Below, one piece after another: positions 15,387 through 23,392 of a DNA stretch of 64,000 nucleotides. The stretch spans positions 183,790-247,789 of the forward strand of contig NZ_KZ679051.1 of assembly GCF_003024195.1 (NCBI RefSeq). The letters are read 5' to 3'. Within the stretch, counting starts at the first letter, position 1, and every line of letters starts with the position of its first letter. The notes under the pieces were generated by a model. It saw only the letters and a program-made list of their open reading frames with translations. It did not search any database and was not told the DNA's origin. Source of the stretch: Streptomyces dioscori. Its GTDB lineage: Bacteria; Actinomycetota; Actinomycetes; Streptomycetales; Streptomycetaceae. The position numbers and the translations under genes are program-made.

Positions 15387-15887
15387 CTACTCCGGAGCGC
15401 TGGTCGGATCCTCGTCGAGTACGAGGAGGGCGTGGACTTCGTCGCCGTGCCGGATCGTGCCGGCGGGGCGGAAGCCGTGGTGCTCCAGCAGGCGGACCGA
15501 GGCGGTGTTCTCGGTGAAGGGGTCCGCGTAGAGGGGGCGGTTGCTCTCCTCGCGGAGGAACAGGGCGAGGGCTTGCGTGCCGATGCCCCTGCCCCAGTAG
15601 GACCGTCCGAGCCAGTACCCGACGAACCGCCGGTCCTCCTTCCCGTCCCCGCTCTCTTCCCACCAGGCGACGATGTGACCGGCCGGGGCGTCGTCCACGT
15701 CGACCGTCCGTACGAGGACGGTGTCGTCGCCGAGGATGCGGGTGGCCCAGTGGGTCATGAAGCGCCCGCGCGGCCGGGCGGGGAATCTCGACCGGCGGGT
15801 CGCCTCGGGGTCCTGCTCCTGTTCGAAGAACGCCTCCAGATCGGCTTCCTTCACGGGCCTCAGCCGTACGCGCGTGTCATCAGTCAT
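15387..15887 (-). CDS. GNAT-family N-acetyltransferase (RimJ/RimL type)
   Basis: A 166-residue acetyltransferase. The start at MTDDTRVRLRPVKEADLEAFF fits the family's standard opening; a much longer upstream frame is Pro/Arg-rich and unlikely. The acetyl-CoA site is visible as VGYWLGRSYWGRGIGTQALALFL (motif A, R/Q-x-x-G-x-G/A). It is followed by the C-terminal ENTASVRLLEHHGFRPAGT typical of RimJ/RimL-like enzymes that acetylate protein N-termini or small amines. It is preceded on the same strand by an LLM oxidoreductase 64 bases away, so co-transcription is possible. The substrate is unknown. Confidence 0.9.
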   Translation of the reverse strand: MTDDTRVRLRPVKEADLEAFFEQEQDPEATRRSRFPARPRGRFMTHWATRILGDDTVLVRTVDVDDAPAGHIVAWWEESGDGKEDRRFVGYWLGRSYWGRGIGTQALALFLREESNRPLYADPFTENTASVRLLEHHGFRPAGTIRHGDEVHALLVLDEDPTSAPE

Positions 15888-15951
15888 ACCGAGGGAGTCT
15901 GGCAGCGGGTACTGACAGTCGCCGGGCCGCCGCCGTCGCCGTCGCCGTCGT

Positions 15952-16827
15952 TCAGGGCACGAGGGGGCGTACCTCTTCGGCGGTGAAGCGGATGAAGGCC
16001 TCGGGGTCCGGTTCGTCGGCGGTGGGCTGGAGGATGACCGTGTCGGCGCCTGCCTCCGTGAGGCGCTGCACGGCCTTGGCGACGGCACCGGCGTCCCCGG
16101 CGACACCGAGGTCCGGGACCGATGCCACGCCCTCGGCCTCCAGTTCGGCGTGGAGACGGGCGGCGGCGCCGGGCCCGGTGGCAGTGAGGAGGTAGACGAC
16201 GACGGTGTGCGGGGCGTCGGTACGGGAGGCCGCCGCGCGCCCCTCGTCGATGAGCTGACGGGCCTTGCGTACGCCGTCGGGTGGCGTGTTCGCGGTGAGG
16301 ATCGTGCCGTCCGCGGCCTCTCCGGTGAGCTTGAGGGAACGGGGGCCGGTGGCTCCGGCGAGGATCGGCACGGGGGCGGGCGGCGGCCAGTCGAGGGCGA
16401 CGCCGTCGAGCTTCACGTACCGGCCGTCGGTGGTGACGCGCTCACCGGCGAGCAGGGCGCGCAGGGCGGCGAGGTACTCGCGCAGGAGCGTCACGGGCGA
16501 CTCGGCCCGAGCGCCGACCTGCCCCATCCAGTCCTGCACTCCGTGGCCGACGCCCAGGACGGGCCGGCCGGGGAAGAGCCGGTGCAGGGTGGCGGCCTCC
16601 ATGGCGGTGACGGCGACATTGCGCAGCGGCACGGGGAGGAGGCCGACTCCGACGCGGAGCCGATCGGTCCAGGCGAGGGCGGCCGCGGCGGCGGAGATGC
16701 CTCCTTCGAGGAAGCAGTCCTCCCACAGCCAGAGCTCCTCCAGCCCGGCGTCGTCCGCGGCGCGGGCCAGCTCCCGCAGACGTTCTGGTGGCAGTTGAGG
16801 CCGAAAAACAGCACCGAGTGAGGTCAT
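15952..16827 (-). CDS. LLM-class (luciferase-like) F420-dependent oxidoreductase
   Basis: A 291-residue TIM-barrel flavin/F420 enzyme. The family signatures seen are the N-terminal barrel start (GAVFRPQLPPERLRELARAADDAGLEELWLWED) followed by DRLRVGVGLLPVPLRNVAVTAMEAATLHRLFPGR. Next come the phosphate-binding LGVGHGVQDWMGQVGA and the C-terminal PVPILAGATGPRSLKLTGEAADGTIL. F420 use is inferred from similarity to actinobacterial members; FMN cannot be excluded. The substrate is unknown. It starts with ATG and lies between a GNAT gene and the 3' end of the Tad-associated OmpA gene. Confidence 0.9.
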   Translation of the reverse strand: MTSLGAVFRPQLPPERLRELARAADDAGLEELWLWEDCFLEGGISAAAAALAWTDRLRVGVGLLPVPLRNVAVTAMEAATLHRLFPGRPVLGVGHGVQDWMGQVGARAESPVTLLREYLAALRALLAGERVTTDGRYVKLDGVALDWPPPAPVPILAGATGPRSLKLTGEAADGTILTANTPPDGVRKARQLIDEGRAAASRTDAPHTVVVYLLTATGPGAAARLHAELEAEGVASVPDLGVAGDAGAVAKAVQRLTEAGADTVILQPTADEPDPEAFIRFTAEEVRPLVP

Positions 16828-16868
16828 GGCCTGTTCCTACCCGGGGGGCGGGTGGGGCTCAACCTGTT

Positions 16869-17492
16869 TCAGCCCTCCTTCGGGAACGTCACCTCCACCC
16901 GGCGGTTCTTCCTGCGGCCCTGTTCCGAGGTGTTGTCGGCGATCGGGTAGTCCTCGCTGTAGCCGCGGACCACGAAGGTGACGTTCATTCCGCCGAGGTT
17001 CGAGGCCAGTTCCTCGTGGACGACCTCAGCCCGCCGCTTGGAGAGGGTCAGGCCGTGGGCGTACGAGCCGAGGTTGTCCGTGAAGCCGAAGACGCGGACG
17101 TTCGTGGCGTTCTGGGACTTGATCTCGTTCGCGATCGCCGCGATGCGGGCGTTCGCCTCAGGGTTGAGCTTCGAGCTGTCCTTCGGGAAGAGGACCTCCG
17201 CCTGGAGCGCGAACGTCACGTTCTCGTTCGTGTCCTCGCGCCGCTCCTCCCCGCCGAGGTCCTCGACGACCGACTTGATGTCGAGCACCCGCGCGGCGGC
17301 GAGCGTCGCGCCGTCGGCCAGCTTCAGCCCCGGGCTGTTCGCGTCCACCTCCGGTGGCGGGGACGTGGTGACACTGCCCGGCGGGGCGCTCGGGTCCTCG
17401 TCCTCCGCGTGGGCCGAGGTCAGCGGCGTCATGAAGACGAGGGTCGCGAGGGCGGTGAGGGTGACCGACGCGGTGCGGGGGGTGAGGGGCAT
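16869..17492 (-). CDS. Secreted OmpA-domain (peptidoglycan-binding) protein
   Basis: A 207-residue protein starting MPLTPRTASVTLTALATLVFM, a signal peptide ending near SAHAEDED. The OmpA C-terminal domain fills the second half: FALQAEVLFPKDSSKLNPEANARIAAIA, then VRVFGFTDNLGSYAHGLTLSKRRAEVV and EQGRRKNRRVEVTF. It keeps the Asp and Arg that bind the diaminopimelate of peptidoglycan (TD..., NRR). It starts two bases after the stop of the lipoprotein gene, at the 3' end of the Tad cluster, so it probably anchors the pilus apparatus to the wall. A Gram-positive use of OmpA domains is known in actinobacterial Tad loci. Confidence 0.9.
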   Translation of the reverse strand: MPLTPRTASVTLTALATLVFMTPLTSAHAEDEDPSAPPGSVTTSPPPEVDANSPGLKLADGATLAAARVLDIKSVVEDLGGEERREDTNENVTFALQAEVLFPKDSSKLNPEANARIAAIANEIKSQNATNVRVFGFTDNLGSYAHGLTLSKRRAEVVHEELASNLGGMNVTFVVRGYSEDYPIADNTSEQGRRKNRRVEVTFPKEG

Positions 17493-17494
17493 GG

Positions 17495-18088
17495 TCACTC
17501 GCCCTCGGAGATCTCTACGGAGGCCGGGGGCATCGAGCCGACCTGGAAGGAGACCTTGGCGGTGTCTTCGGGTGGGGCGGGGAACTGGGCGTACCACTCG
17601 GCCGTTTCCCCCGACTTCACTCCGCCGACGAAGCGCGTGCAGAGGCACCGGCCCTCGGTGTCACGGAGGATGAGGTACTTCTTCTTGCCCGTCTGGTCGA
17701 CCAGGCTCGCGCCGGCGACGGATGAGGCGTTCTGCCGCAACTCGTTCTCGTCGCCGCGCCAGTCCGCCGCCACGAACAGCCTCGAACCGTTGTTGGTGAC
17801 CGTGCCGGACACGGTCAGGAAGCCCCCCTCGTCGCGCACGGCCGACGTGATGGCGAGCGAGATGTCCCCTTGCTTGGACTCCGCCAGCACCTGGTTCTCC
17901 GCCGGGGCCTTCGACTCCTCGTCCTTGGCGTCGTCGTTGCTCCTGCCGGACGTGGACGACGACGCGGCCTTGTCGGGCTTGTCGTCGTCACCACCTCCAC
18001 CGCAGCCGGCCACCGTGAGGACCAGCCCAGTCGTGATCGCCACGGCGGTCAGTACCGTGCGGCCCTTCGTGGTGCGCCGAATGTTCAT
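17495..18088 (-). CDS. Putative lipoprotein of the Tad cluster
   Basis: A 197-residue protein with a lipoprotein signal (AITTGLVLTVAGCGGGG; lipobox VAGC, cysteine at about residue 29). A low-complexity Asp/Ser/Lys linker of some 35 residues follows, then a beta-rich domain (ISLAITSAVRDEGGFLTVSGTVTNNGSRLF). This domain has two close cysteines (RCLCTRF) and resembles immunoglobulin-like extracellular folds of the DUF4352 kind. The stop and the OmpA-gene start are 2 bases apart, so the two are coupled. No enzyme motif is visible. A structural role in the pilus envelope complex is inferred only from position. Confidence 0.82.
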   Translation of the reverse strand: MNIRRTTKGRTVLTAVAITTGLVLTVAGCGGGGDDDKPDKAASSSTSGRSNDDAKDEESKAPAENQVLAESKQGDISLAITSAVRDEGGFLTVSGTVTNNGSRLFVAADWRGDENELRQNASSVAGASLVDQTGKKKYLILRDTEGRCLCTRFVGGVKSGETAEWYAQFPAPPEDTAKVSFQVGSMPPASVEISEGE

Positions 18089-18103
18089 CGGTACGGCTTC
18101 CTT

Positions 18104-18709
18104 TCACTCGGCCAGTTGCACAGAGAACAGCACGGATGCGTCGGGAAGGTCGTCCAAATCGAAATCTTCGGGGTCGATATCCAAAATGTCGCCGTCACAG
18201 TCCAATTCGACGACGTCCTTCGGATCGTCAGGCACGTCGAAGTCGCAGCGGGGCTTGATGACGGCCGCGGCATCGGCGTTCGCGCGCATGCCCTCCGTGC
18301 CCGGAATGATGGAGTCCCCGACTGTGTAGTTGGTCTGGATCTCCACCTGGTAACCGGGGTAACCAGCCGCCGTATAGTTCCCGAATCCCGTTACGGTGGC
18401 GTCGTTCTCAGCGGCCAGTTCACCGGCCGCTGCGGCGGCTCCCGCGCCGTCGAATCCTTCGCCGTCGAGCCAGTCCAGCCAGTCGTCCTCGACGCCGATG
18501 GCACCCTCCAGGCCTTCCATCAGCTCATCCCTGGAATCCTGCGCCGCAGCCAACGCAGCGGCGTCCGCCGCGGATTGGGCTCCGTTCCGGGCGGACGCCG
18601 CTTGGGCGAATGCGAAGAAGGCGAACGCGGCGAAGAGCAATATCCCCGTCAGCCAGATGGAGATGGGAAGTGTCGCCCCCCGGTCACCCTGGAAGCCGGG
18701 TCGGGTCAG
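18104..18709 (-). CDS. TadG-like pilus assembly protein, probable CTG start
   Basis: A 201-residue protein. It opens with a Tad-type segment GFQGDRGATLPISIWLTGILLFAAFAFFAFAQAASARNGAQSAADAAALAAA, a single membrane helix with the Ala-rich continuation seen in TadG and TadE-like pseudopilins. An acidic extracellular part (about residues 90-201) with two cysteines follows. There is no ATG, GTG or TTG in frame between the previous in-frame region and the helix. The only candidate is CTG in CTGACC, overlapping the TGA of the Flp-like gene in the same way as the usual ATGA junctions here. The start is therefore uncertain. It was likely co-translated with the pilin. Confidence 0.8.
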   Translation of the reverse strand: MTRPGFQGDRGATLPISIWLTGILLFAAFAFFAFAQAASARNGAQSAADAAALAAAQDSRDELMEGLEGAIGVEDDWLDWLDGEGFDGAGAAAAAGELAAENDATVTGFGNYTAAGYPGYQVEIQTNYTVGDSIIPGTEGMRANADAAAVIKPRCDFDVPDDPKDVVELDCDGDILDIDPEDFDLDDLPDASVLFSVQLAE

Positions 18710-18948
18710 CCACCGCCGACGACATCCGCGACCGCGTCGCCGATCGCTCCCGAGATCTGGCCGTCCAGCCCGAGCCCGTCGATCAACGTGAAGATTCCGG
18801 CGATGAGGATCATCAGGCCCGCGTACTCGACGAACCCCGCTCCCGCGTCCCGGTCCCGGCCGCGCACACGGGCGGAGACGGTCCGCGCCCAGGTCGCCAG
18901 CGCCTGCTCCATGCCCACTGTCGCCCTGAGCGTCCAGTTCCTCGCCAT
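18706..18948 (-). CDS. Flp-like small pilin/TadE-type prepilin
   Basis: An 80-residue protein from an ATG behind GGAAGGGGA. After a charged leader of about 35 residues comes DAGAGFVEYAGLMILIAGIFTLI. Cleavage after the Gly of DAG would place Glu at +5 and Tyr at +6, as in class IVb Flp prepilins. One hydrophobic helix and a short tail rich in Gly/Asp/Val follow. It is the probable pilus subunit or a minor pilin of the Tad system. No dedicated prepilin peptidase gene is in the window. It overlaps the downstream TadG-like gene by 4 bases. Confidence 0.82.
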   Translation of the reverse strand: MARNWTLRATVGMEQALATWARTVSARVRGRDRDAGAGFVEYAGLMILIAGIFTLIDGLGLDGQISGAIGDAVADVVGGG

Positions 18949-19053
18949 CACGTCCCCTTCCCTCCCACCCAAAACCACTACCTTCCCGCGCACCGTACGT
19001 GAGAATCCGCCTACTGCGGGTGGGTCCAGGGGCCCAACTTCTCCTCGTCGGAG

Positions 19054-19806
19054 TCATCGGTTCCACCCCCCGTGGGCCGTCCCCAGCCAGCAGGCGATCG
19101 CTTCGCTGCGTGAAGAACTGTGCAGCTTCGCGAAGATGCGGTTGATGTGATTCTTCACCGTCTTCTCGCTGATGAAGCACGTGGCGGCGATCTGCTGATT
19201 GCTCATGCCGGCCGCGATGAGATCCATGACCTCCACCTCCCGTGAACTCAGGTCGTGATCCAGGCGGTTGTGGCCGCGGCGGTGGAGTCCCGTCGCGTAG
19301 GCGGGGCGAGCCTTCCACGACTGTGCCACAACCGATTGCAGCTGCGAAGAGCTTTGGTTCGGTTCGTACGAAACACCGAGCGAATCCGACACATCGACGG
19401 CGGACGAGGTGAAGGTCGCCGTCCCGTCGCCCAGGTCCCGTACCGCGGTGATCAGTTCGTCCGCCGTGAACTCGCCGTGCACGAGATAGCCGGCCGCGCC
19501 CCGGCGCAACGCCTCGGCCACCACCTCGGGTTCACGGCTGTACGTCAGCATCATCACCGGTGCCAGCCGGGCCAGCCGGGGAAGCGCGGTCAGGCCGTCG
19601 GTGCCGGGCATGCGTACGTCCAGGAGGATCACGTCGGGAGCGTGACAGGTCGCGGCGGCGACCGCCTCCGCGCCGTTCGACGCCTGGGCCGCGACGCGGA
19701 GGTCGGGGTGGGCCGTCAGGAGGGCCGCGAGACCGGCCCGTACGACCGGGTTGTCGTCGGCCACCAGCACGCGCAGGAGCGGGCCGGGAAGTGCCTGGTC
19801 AGGCAT
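19054..19806 (-). CDS. LuxR/NarL-family response regulator
   Basis: A 250-residue regulator. The receiver domain (VLVADDNPVVRAGLAALL, phospho-acceptor Asp in VILLDVRMPG, Thr in MMLTYSREP, Lys position at GAAGYLVHGE) occupies residues 10-125. A polar linker of about 50 residues follows. The C-terminal LuxR helix-turn-helix reads LSSREVEVMDLIAAGMSNQQIAATCFISEKTVKNHINRIFAKL. The conserved receiver Lys is replaced by the VHGE region, so phosphorylation chemistry might differ. It overlaps the histidine kinase gene by 8 bases and pairs with it. Its position inside the Tad locus suggests control of pilus genes. Confidence 0.92.
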   Translation of the reverse strand: MPDQALPGPLLRVLVADDNPVVRAGLAALLTAHPDLRVAAQASNGAEAVAAATCHAPDVILLDVRMPGTDGLTALPRLARLAPVMMLTYSREPEVVAEALRRGAAGYLVHGEFTADELITAVRDLGDGTATFTSSAVDVSDSLGVSYEPNQSSSQLQSVVAQSWKARPAYATGLHRRGHNRLDHDLSSREVEVMDLIAAGMSNQQIAATCFISEKTVKNHINRIFAKLHSSSRSEAIACWLGTAHGGWNR

Positions 19807-21343
19807 GTGCGGCCTCCTCTTGGGGAGAGCGTGGGAGGGGTGCGGGGACGGTGGGGGCACAGGGGACGGTCAGCGTGACCTCCGTGCCTCCGTGTGCGGT
19901 GCTGTGCAGTTGGAGCTCGGCGGCCACCGACGCCGCGCGCTCCAGCATTCCCAGCAGGCCGAAATGGCCGGTATTCGCCAGGACGTGTACGTCGTCCAGG
20001 GAGACGGCCGTGCCCTCGCCGTCGTCCCGCATCGTCAGGCACAGGGCGGACCGCGAACACTCCAGAGTTACACGCACGGTGGTCGCCTTCGCGTGGCGGT
20101 GGGTGTTCTCCAGCGCCTCCGAGGCGATCGCCAGGAGTTGGCGGGCCGCCCCCGGGGGGAGGGTGGCGGCCGGGCCCTGCCAGTGGGGGTCCGGACGGTG
20201 GGGGTCCGGACGGTGGGGGTCCGGATGGTGGGGGTCCGGATGGTGGGGGTCCGGACGGTGGGCGAAGGTTGCCCTGATGCCCGTGCGGGACTCGAAGTCC
20301 GCCACCCTTGACGCCAGTTCCGTCACCATGTCCATGGGTGGGTGGGACATGGCCGTGTGGGCCCGCAGGTCCGTCAGGAGTTCCCTGGACTCCGTCGCCG
20401 CCCTGCGTGCCGCTCCCGCCACCGCGGTCGCCTGGGACTTGAGGGTGCGGGGGTTCGTCTCGTTGTCCGCCGCCACCGCCAGGGCCTCCGCCGACAGGGC
20501 GAGGCCGTGCAGGGTCTTCGCCACGGAGTCGTGCATCTCTCGTGCCAGGCGGGCGCGTTCGGACTCCACCGCCTCCGCCACCGCCAGGCGGGAGTTCGCC
20601 TCCGCGAGTGCCTGGCTTGCCGTGCCGAAGCGGAACATCAGGTTGCGCAGGGTGACGCCGATGACGCCCGCCGCGACGCAGAACCCAGCGATGAGGAGGG
20701 TGCTGGCACCGGCGCCCGGGCGGTGTTCCCACGCCCTGAACACCGTGAGCAGGACCACCAGCTGCAGCCCCGTGAACACTCCGGAGCCACGCCAGCCGTA
20801 CAGCAGGCCCGAGAGGAGCGGGGTGCAGACCGCCGCGTACGCGAGGGGGGACGCGGGGGACGCCGTGAGCAGCAGTACCGCGCCGAAGAACAGGTCCACC
20901 GCCATGAGGGTGGGGTGGGCGAGGAGCTGCGGCGCGCATCTGTCCCAGTCCCTGAGCATGGCGTACGAGCCCATGACGCCGAGGACCGCGGCGGTGAGGA
21001 CCGCGTGACGGGGGAAGCCGTCCGCGGCGTTCGCCGTCGCGAAGGGGGCGCCTATCGCGATCAGGGTGAGGCGGATCGCGAATGCCTGGCGGCAGAGGGC
21101 CTGGAGGGCGTTGAGTTGGAGGCGGATGCCGTCCGGCGCCGCCGCGTCGTCGGCGAAGTAGCCTGCGGCCGGCTTGGCGGAGCCGCCGGGGAAAAGGGTA
21201 GTTCGTTGGCTGCGGGCCGGATGTGGCTGGGCGCGCCCCGCGGCGGAGCCGCCAAATGTCACAGCCCCGCGCCCCTGAAGGGGCCCCTGACGGGGCCCTT
21301 CAACAGGGCGCCCGACTCGCCCGTACCTCCAGCGCCGCGCCAT
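19799..21343 (-). CDS. NarL-type sensor histidine kinase
   Basis: A 514-residue membrane kinase. Six or so hydrophobic segments (residues about 95-235) precede the HisKA_3 domain with the phospho-His in ARLAREMHDSVAKTLHGLAL. The ATPase domain has ASEALENTHRHAKA and MRDDGEGTA. Between them lies an odd His/Pro/Asp stretch (PDPHH/PDPHR repeated five times) encoded by 15-bp tandem DNA. The ATG is one base past the TadC stop, giving coupling. However, the first 60 residues are read from dispersed-repeat DNA, and a GTG at 21262 or a later start is possible. It is the partner of the overlapping LuxR regulator. Signal unknown. Confidence 0.9.
   Translation of the reverse strand: MARRWRYGRVGRPVEGPRQGPLQGRGAVTFGGSAAGRAQPHPARSQRTTLFPGGSAKPAAGYFADDAAAPDGIRLQLNALQALCRQAFAIRLTLIAIGAPFATANAADGFPRHAVLTAAVLGVMGSYAMLRDWDRCAPQLLAHPTLMAVDLFFGAVLLLTASPASPLAYAAVCTPLLSGLLYGWRGSGVFTGLQLVVLLTVFRAWEHRPGAGASTLLIAGFCVAAGVIGVTLRNLMFRFGTASQALAEANSRLAVAEAVESERARLAREMHDSVAKTLHGLALSAEALAVAADNETNPRTLKSQATAVAGAARRAATESRELLTDLRAHTAMSHPPMDMVTELASRVADFESRTGIRATFAHRPDPHHPDPHHPDPHRPDPHRPDPHWQGPAATLPPGAARQLLAIASEALENTHRHAKATTVRVTLECSRSALCLTMRDDGEGTAVSLDDVHVLANTGHFGLLGMLERAASVAAELQLHSTAHGGTEVTLTVPCAPTVPAPLPRSPQEEAAHA
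20184..20258. repeat. Five 15-bp tandem repeats inside the histidine kinase gene
   Basis: The units are TGGGGGTCCGGACGG with A/T variation at one position. They keep the reading frame and give a PDPH(H/R) repeat in the linker between dimerisation and ATPase domains. Because 15 is divisible by 3, copy-number change would lengthen or shorten the linker without a frameshift. Confidence 0.9.
21170..21320. repeat. Dispersed repeat copy read as kinase N-terminus
   Basis: The minus strand contains CAGGGGCGCGGGGCTGTGAC, then a GGCGGCTCCGCCG palindrome and a CGCGCCCAGCCACATCC segment. This is a variant of the repeat found at 42.9 and 54.9 kb. It also has nested GGGGCCC arms near 21275-21300. Here it lies between tadC and the conserved part of the kinase, and the open frame runs through it. 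Confidence 0.7.
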
Positions 21344-21344
21344 C

Positions 21345-22235
21345 TCAGCGTCCCAGGATCGAGCCGAAGTTCGTTCCCGAGCCCAGGAACATGCCCGTGG
21401 CGATGAGGATCATCGTGGCCGGGAGCATGAAGACCAGGGTGACCATCGTCGCCTTGGGGATCGTCTTCGCCGCCCGGCGGCGGGAGTTCTGGGCGTCCGT
21501 GCGGCGCATGTCCGTGGCGAGCTGGATCAGGGTGTCCGCGATCGGGGAGCCCAGCTCCTCGCCCTGCTGGAGCGCCGAGACGAACTGGGCGACCTGCTCG
21601 GAGGAGTTGCGCCTGCGCAGTTCGTCGAAGGCCTGGCGGCGGCTGACGCCCATGTCCATCTGGCGAAGGGTTATGCGGAGTTCGTCCGCCCATGGGCCTT
21701 CGTAGTGGTCGGCCACGCGCTCCAGGGCCTGGCGGAAACCGAGGCCCGCCGACACCACGACCGCCAGGACGTCCAGGAAGTCGGGGAGGGTACGGTCGAT
21801 GACCTCCTTGCGTTCCCGGATCGCCTGCCAGATCAGGGCGTCGGCGGCCAGCAGGCCGAACGCCAGGGCCATCAGGGCGAAGAGGGTCCGGCCGTTGGAG
21901 AGGAAGATCAGGAAGAGCAGGACGCCGAAGACGCCGTACACCGCCCGGCGGGCCGCGTAGCGGTTCAGGGTCAGGCCGCCGGGGTTGCCCGCCATGTCGA
22001 TGCGGCGGCGTTTGGCGTCGACCCTGCGGGGGCCCATCAGGCGCAGGACGAGCGGGGCGAAGCGCATGCCGAGGCGGTCGACGGCCGAGTCCGCCTTCGA
22101 GACGCGGGTCCCGCCGACCTCCAGCGCGAGGGCCATGTCGCCGGGGAGCTTGGCCTCCGCGCGGTACATGCGGACGCCGAGGAGGATGCCTCCGACGGCC
22201 AGTCCCATCAGCGCGGCGAGCAGCAGAGCGGTCAT
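21345..22235 (-). CDS. tadC: TadC-like type II secretion F-domain protein
   Basis: A 296-residue inner-membrane platform protein. The T2SSF domain is in the C-terminal half: LPDFLDVLAVVVSAGLGFRQALERVADHYEGPWADEL, RRQAFDELRRRNSSEQVAQFVSALQQGEELGSPIADTL, then the terminal membrane pair MVTLVFMLPATMILIATGMFLGSG. Hydrophobic segments also open the protein and lie near residues 95-125. It follows tadB with a gap of 61 bases, and the kinase starts one base past its stop. With TadB it forms the membrane platform on which the TadA ATPase acts. Confidence 0.93.
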   Translation of the reverse strand: MTALLLAALMGLAVGGILLGVRMYRAEAKLPGDMALALEVGGTRVSKADSAVDRLGMRFAPLVLRLMGPRRVDAKRRRIDMAGNPGGLTLNRYAARRAVYGVFGVLLFLIFLSNGRTLFALMALAFGLLAADALIWQAIRERKEVIDRTLPDFLDVLAVVVSAGLGFRQALERVADHYEGPWADELRITLRQMDMGVSRRQAFDELRRRNSSEQVAQFVSALQQGEELGSPIADTLIQLATDMRRTDAQNSRRRAAKTIPKATMVTLVFMLPATMILIATGMFLGSGTNFGSILGR

Positions 22236-22296
22236 CCTGGGCTCCTCCTCATCCGTCGCCTCCTGACCCGTCCACTCCTCATCCCTCGTCCCCTCC

Positions 22297-23238
22297 TCAT
22301 ACTTCGATCTTGCCGAGGCGGCGGATCACGAAGAAGCCGATCGTGTAGAGGCCCATGGCGATCAGGACCAGGGTCTGGCCCAGTGGGGAGCCGGTCACCT
22401 TGGCCAGGGCGCCCTCGTTCGAGGAGTTGACGAGGAGGAGGGAGCCGAGGCCGAGGAGGGGCACGGTGAAGGCCGTCGCGTTGACCTCGGAGAGCATCGT
22501 GCGGACCTCGCGGCGGGTCTCCTTGCGGTCCTCCAGGGTCTTGGTGAGGTTCCGCAGGGAGTTGACGACCGTGCCGCCCGCCTTGTTGGACAGGACGAGG
22601 GTGGTGACTAGGACGACGAGTTCGCGGGACGGGAGGCGTTCGGCCAGTTCACCGAGCGCGTCGTCGACCGAGCGGCCCATGGTCAGCTGGTCCGCGACCC
22701 GGGCCAGCTCCTCCCCCGCCGGGGCCTCCAGTTCCTCCGCCGCCATCGCCAGGGCCGTGCGCAGGGCGAGGCCCGCCGCCGCCGCGTTGGCCAGCAGGCG
22801 GGCCACGTCCGGAAGCTGGTTGATGAAGGCCTCGATGCGCTTCTGGCGCTGCCAGTTGAGGAAGATCGCGGCGCTCCACACGCCCACCACGCCCGCGATG
22901 GGGCCGAAGAACGGGGCCAGGGCCGCCGCCGCGATCAGCCAGAGCGCGACGACCACGACGGCCACGTACGTGAAGAACTCGCCCGCCGTCAGGTCGAGTC
23001 CCGTCGCCGACAGGCGCAGCTGGATCGTGCGGCCCAGGCGGGTGCGGCGCAGCCGGCGGTCGACGGCGGCGAAGCGGCGGGCGCGGCCGGCGGCGGTGCG
23101 CAGGGGGCCGCCGCCGGAGAGGCGGTCGACGAGTGCCTGGCGCTGGGCGCGGCCGGACGCGTACGTGTGCACGCCCGCGACGGCCAGCGTGCCGCACAGC
23201 ATGGTGGCGCCGAGGGCGAGGGGGACCGCCTGGCTCAC
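22297..23238 (-). CDS. tadB: TadB-like type II secretion F-domain protein
   Basis: A 313-residue membrane protein starting at GTG behind GAGGAG (MSQAVPLALGATMLCGTLAV). Hydrophobic segments lie near residues 5-25 and 85-125. The T2SSF signature then follows: INQLPDVARLLANAAAAGLALRTALAMAAEELEAPAGEELARVADQL, VDDALGELAERLPSRELVVLVTTLVLSNKAGG, and closing membrane helices LGQTLVLIAMGLYTIGFFVIRRLG. Order and size match TadB of actinobacterial Tad loci. A 150-bp low-complexity gap separates it from tadA. Confidence 0.93.
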   Translation of the reverse strand: MSQAVPLALGATMLCGTLAVAGVHTYASGRAQRQALVDRLSGGGPLRTAAGRARRFAAVDRRLRRTRLGRTIQLRLSATGLDLTAGEFFTYVAVVVVALWLIAAAALAPFFGPIAGVVGVWSAAIFLNWQRQKRIEAFINQLPDVARLLANAAAAGLALRTALAMAAEELEAPAGEELARVADQLTMGRSVDDALGELAERLPSRELVVLVTTLVLSNKAGGTVVNSLRNLTKTLEDRKETRREVRTMLSEVNATAFTVPLLGLGSLLLVNSSNEGALAKVTGSPLGQTLVLIAMGLYTIGFFVIRRLGKIEV

Positions 23239-23254
23239 GGCTCGCTCCTCTCGG

Positions 23255-23372
23255 TCGGGACTGCGACGGCTGCGGCGACAGCGGCGACAGCGGCGACAGC
23301 CCCGACTGCGACGGCTGCGGCTGCGGCTGCGGCAACAGCCCCGAATGCTGCGACCGCGGCGACCGCGGCGGA
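23255..23372. repeat. Low-complexity GCGACAGCG/GCTGCG array between tadA and tadB
   Basis: Units of GCGACAGCG and GCGGCT repeat several times, reading as a coding-like triplet pattern on either strand but outside any real gene. It may have arisen by slippage. It also spaces the two platform/ATPase genes, whose counterparts elsewhere usually overlap or nearly touch. Confidence 0.7.
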
Positions 23373-23392
23373 TTCAAGAGTTCCGGTGGGTG

